Notes under the pieces: generated by a model
Databases searched by the model: none
What the model saw: only the letters and a program-made list of their open reading frames with translations
Told to the model about the DNA's origin: nothing
Translations under genes and position numbers: made by a program
Source: Endocalyx cinctus
Taxonomy: Eukaryota > Ascomycota > Sordariomycetes > Amphisphaeriales > Apiosporaceae
DNA length: 64,000 nt
Direction of reading: 5' to 3'
Assembly (NCBI GenBank): GCA_001600455.1
Contig: BCKC01000007.1
Coordinates: forward strand, 3,102,019 to 3,166,018
In this document: positions 60,401 through 64,000 of the stretch, piece after piece
Position numbering within the stretch: position 1 is the first letter of the stretch
Layout: each line of letters starts with the position of its first letter

Positions 60401-62917
60401 TTTTACCATCCTTATGCGAACGTGAAAATCCCATCTTTGCTTGGTAATATCCACCTCGGACAAAAAAGCTTGGTTCTGCGTAATAAAAGAAAACCAATAT
60501 TACACGGAATTTGAGGGGTTTTTATCGATAGGTAATCTATCAGATTACTGTGAGGAAACTCGTATAATTGTTGGAAAAAAGTTGGATATATTCATTAAAA
60601 TTCTATCAAAAAGTTAATGCTAAACTCGGGCAGGCCGACGAGAACTGCTTAAACCTCTCCAAGTTTCGTGTACTTTGTTGTTCTCTAAGCTCATTAACCT
60701 TCCCCCTTGGTATTCTCTTTCTTATGGTCTGGTGTTTTAGGAATCTTCTCCTCTTTCCCCTGAAGCCCTATCAAGATTACCCCGACTCAAGTCAGTGCAC
60801 ACCTTTCTTCATTTCTAGTCTTATGAAAAAAAAAAAAAGAGTTCAACAATCGAGATAGGCGAAAATCATCAAGGTCGACCCTCGCACCAGTTTAACGCCC
60901 GTGCCTGATGTCGTGATGCTAGTGTTCCGCCATTGTACAAGTGTCTTACTCTTCAGGATCTACCCGCACCTAATAATAAAGTATGAATCGTAAGAAATTA
61001 GCTTGGGGACCTGTCAGCCTTTTATTTACTTTCTTTCCTAATCCGGAAATATCGTCAATAAACAAATCAGATCTCGGGGCTTTTGCCTCCTCTTTTCTTT
61101 TTTTGCCTTCTTCCACTTTTTCGTATACACTACATATACTATAATTATGCGTATATTGATTGTACATACTATGTATACAAGTACGCTACGCATCGAAATT
61201 ACGTCCCACCCCACAATGATCGCTAGACTATTACACCACATTAGACTAAATACGAAGGAGTGTGTAAGCTTATGTTTATGAAGCTATTTTAAGATAATTT
61301 CTTGCAGTCAGTAGTAAGTCTCATCATATTCGATCATGAAGGATAAACCTCACTTGGAGTTCTTCCCGTTTCGATTCTCAACAATAGAGCGTAGTACGTA
61401 AACATGTCCTCAGCAACGACACTAACTAGGTAGGTATGTTTATTATTCTGCATACGTTTAACGTAGTAGTGAAAGCATTTTGAAAGGTCCCAGGTGATGC
61501 ACAGGCACGGGTCGATCATAACATATGACACTTAGGGGTGTTCCCCGTCTCAGGAGTCTTCCTTAAAAAATCGGAGCCCCGTTCGAGCCCCTCGTCGCAT
61601 CTCCAGATGGTTTAGTACCTGTACTGTCTCAGAAGAAAGAACCGTGCAGGATTAGCTAATAGTGATGCCACATGTTTAGCTATCTAGGTCCACGGCTATC
61701 ATTCAGGGTCCAATCGTGTTATCGTAGCTGAATCGATTTCAATTTTCCAGCTGTTCTTATCTATCCAATTGGATATGTATGTGTGTCTGATATACGACGT
61801 TGCTTTTTGTTTTTTGTCCTTCTTTGTTGTTGTGTGCTGATTCATATGAAATCTGATGTCATTGTTTACATGTGTCGTCATTTTTGTAGAACTCCAAAAT
61901 TATATCTACAGTACACAACACCAGACCTAGGTAAGATCTACATGTTTATGATCGCATAGAACCGTTTATTCAAAGTTATGAACCAAAAGTCAATATTTGT
62001 TTTTTATGAGATTATTAAAAAAAAAATTGTTGACTCTCAACGTCATTGAATGATGTAGATATCACGCGCCTCATCCAGCAACAAAGTGTAAACATCAAAA
62101 GTCATGACGTGCTAAGTGGTGAGATCTGCCTAAGTATTAACCAACTACATCATGCTTACCACTTATATGTACGTCAATCCATCGGGATCAATATTGAACA
62201 GTCAGTCCATCCTGTGTCAACTCCTTATCAATCCATCGGGATCAATACTGATCAGTATCACCTTCGAACCAAGAAGGGTGGCGTTTGTTTGGAAATCATA
62301 AAATTTGGTGCCTGATCTGCAAAAAAAAGTCTAAATCCTCCTCCTCCTTATCTTCCCGCACTAGGTTGGGTCGGCCGTTTTCCCCGGGTATACGAAGTTC
62401 TCTAGTACGATGAACGGGCCGTAATCGTGCTGTCTTTACGCATGTGATGACTGACTCGTACGTGCTCACTCGAAATCCAGCTATCGCTTTCGCGATTCAT
62501 GGTCGTGCCCATTCGGTACAGATCTGCGGTGCCTAAACCTGCTGGTTATCTCCCGTCGCGTTCGCGGATTAATTCAAAGCGAATCCACCGGCCCGTGTGT
62601 ATCCTAAAGGATGGCCGCGCGCCTAGAGTATGATCTAACCGTCGTGAAGCTCGGTGGCTTGTGTGGTTGTTGTATCAAGTAGCTGTACACTGTGGAATAA
62701 GAAAAGTAGTCGATCAAAGGGTCTCGTCCCTGAATTCTAAGCGTACCATAATATGTAGCTACGGGATTTATTAGGACTAGTCATTATCAATAGCTATAAA
62801 CATAAACTTCGTGACATGTGTAAATATTTACTTGAATAAAAGTAGGTTCTATTAGATAATAAGCATTAGGCCATATTAAGCTAGTATGTGTGTATATTCA
62901 TTCATTAATTCATCCCG
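57436..62917. other. 5.5-kb gene-free region
   Basis: AT-rich with long T runs (59656-59667, 59950-59968), A runs and CT-rich stretches. The first ~1 kb is probably the Wee1 promoter and leader. A 20-nt direct repeat lies at 62174-62193 and 62228-62247. Open frames up to about 90 codons occur, without recognisable motifs. No gene or intact element identified. Confidence 0.55.
62174..62247 (+). repeat. 20-nt direct repeat, two copies 54 nt apart
   Basis: Identical copies at 62174-62193 and 62228-62247 (TCAATCCATCGGGATCAATA), both followed by a similar TTGAACAG / CTGATCAG. Confidence 0.85.
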
Positions 62918-64000
62918 TTAAGAGGTATAACTCAATATAAAGGGGTTCGTCTCCAAAACGTCCCAATCCTCCTCCTTAGCCGCGTCTCCGAAGATCTTCA
63001 GGGAGCTAACGAGGAACGAATACGTGCCCGCGGGCACATTAGTCTCGTCGTTCAGCTTACCCGTGAAATAGTCGAGGTATCCGCTCCTATCCGCGAAGTC
63101 GACGGGATAGCCAGCGATGGGGCCCAGCGTCGTGCGACCGAGCCACTCCACCGTCGGGAGCGTCTCGTTCGCGGGCGACGCCCCGATCTGCAGGAGGTCG
63201 ACCCGTAGTCGCGGCGTGCCCATGGTGAGGCCGGTTCGGACCCCCGGATAGATGACGACCCCGCCGCTACCGGACGTCCCCGGGTAAGGGACTTCGAAGG
63301 TCCGGTTTGCCTCGGCGGGGAAGTTGAAGTGCGACTCCGACGTCGTCAGGTACACGCCGCCGTAGTAGCCCGCCTGAATCGTCGGCGTGTCGTGCATGCT
63401 GCCCACGACGCCCAGGTACGGCATCGAGAGCGCCTCGCCCCTCGTGCTGTTCAGCGTCACGTACCCGCTGTACACGGGCAGCCAGGTGGCGTTGACGTTC
63501 CGCGGCGGCGTCAGCCTCAGCTCGACCTCGGCTTTGCCCCCGGCCGGTACCGTCACGTTCTCGGCCGCGAACTCGATCGAGGCCCACTCCTCCACGATCG
63601 GGTTCGGGAAGACGGTCTGGTCGAGGATCCCGCCCTCGCCGTCGGCGAAGGTGTACATGGTGGCGGCGCGGGCGTGGCCCAGCGCGTACGTGACGTCCTC
63701 GTCCGCCAGGTTCTCGACGACGAAGACGCGCGACGCCTCGAAGTGGTCGCTGTCGTTGAACGAGAGGCCGCTCTCGCTGAGCACGGTGGTCGCGAACGCG
63801 GCGTCCCAGGCCTGGACCAACCCGGCGCCCTGCTGCGCGACCGGCGCCAGGATGTCGTGCACTTCCGTGCCGTCGTGCCAGAGCTTCGGCTTCGCCGTGG
63901 CCGTAATCAGGCTGCGAAGGAGCTTCGGCTCGAGCGTACCGCGGACCTCGCCCAGCAGCGCGAAGACGGCGGCGATGAAAGGCGTAGACATCGAGGTGCC
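62918..64000 (-). CDS. Subtilisin-like serine protease (S8), C-terminal part
   Basis: The gene enters from the right edge; 361 codons are in the window. The first visible residues are GTSMSTPFIAAVFALL, carrying the catalytic Ser of subtilases (the Ser of GTS-M-S), so the Asp and His motifs lie beyond the window. Next are the post-catalytic helix and QQGAGLVQAWDAAFATTVLS, which also fits S8 proteases. A C-terminal beta-rich Fn3-like domain follows (ASIEFAAENVTVPAGGKAEV, then LTPPRNVNATWLPVYSGYVT), as in large fungal and bacterial cell-envelope-type subtilases. Several N-glycosylation sites suggest secretion. The frame ends ETNPFILSYTS, with no GPI signal seen. The coding part is strikingly GC-rich against its AT-rich 3' flank. 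Partial only because of the window edge. Confidence 0.88.
   Translation of the reverse strand, partial: GTSMSTPFIAAVFALLGEVRGTLEPKLLRSLITATAKPKLWHDGTEVHDILAPVAQQGAGLVQAWDAAFATTVLSESGLSFNDSDHFEASRVFVVENLADEDVTYALGHARAATMYTFADGEGGILDQTVFPNPIVEEWASIEFAAENVTVPAGGKAEVELRLTPPRNVNATWLPVYSGYVTLNSTRGEALSMPYLGVVGSMHDTPTIQAGYYGGVYLTTSESHFNFPAEANRTFEVPYPGTSGSGGVVIYPGVRTGLTMGTPRLRVDLLQIGASPANETLPTVEWLGRTTLGPIAGYPVDFADRSGYLDYFTGKLNDETNVPAGTYSFLVSSLKIFGDAAKEEDWDVLETNPFILSYTS

Overview
The window looks like chromosomal DNA of a filamentous ascomycete (Pezizomycotina, probably Sordariomycetes). Genes carry few, short introns (about 60-140 nt) with GTAAGT-like donors and CTAAC-like branch points. Intergenic DNA is AT-rich and full of poly-A/T runs. 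Several products (Mrc1, Ada1/Hfi1, Spc98/GCP3, Wee1, ureidoglycolate lyase, a DNMT5-type methyltransferase) are fungal orthologues. Species assignment is not possible from the sequence alone.

Layout. At 1-1009 (minus) lies the 5' part of a 2H-phosphoesterase-like gene that runs off the left edge. At 3618-10862 (plus) is a very large DNMT5-type gene: an N-terminal C5-cytosine methyltransferase fused to a SNF2 ATPase with an embedded RING finger. An in-frame TAG at 10302 cuts it before SNF2 motifs V and VI, yet the same frame stays open to 10862. Then come a small Pro/Ser-rich gene (minus), ureidoglycolate lyase (plus), a 6.4-kb gene-free gap, a UbiA-family membrane enzyme (plus) and another 4.8-kb gap.

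From 25.9 to 38.9 kb the genes look lineage-specific: a low-complexity Pro/Gln-rich protein (4 exons, minus); a secreted protein whose exons are diverged copies of one Cys/Trp module, all joined by phase-2 introns (minus); a major facilitator with a long Gln/Asn/Pro-rich N-terminal tail (4 exons, plus); a tiny 9-Cys protein (minus); and a short basic protein (plus).

From 39.3 to 57.4 kb is a compact block of nuclear and cell-cycle genes: an acidic nuclear-type protein of unknown function, Mrc1 (replication checkpoint mediator), Ada1/Hfi1 (SAGA subunit), Spc98/GCP3 (gamma-tubulin complex) and Wee1 (CDK inhibitory kinase). Mrc1, Spc98 and Wee1 all bear on S-phase and mitotic control. After a 5.5-kb gap, the 3' half of a subtilisin-like protease enters from the right edge (minus).

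No convincing tRNA, rRNA, CRISPR array or intact transposon was seen. Exon boundaries below were worked out by hand from splice signals and reading-frame phase, and have no transcript support.
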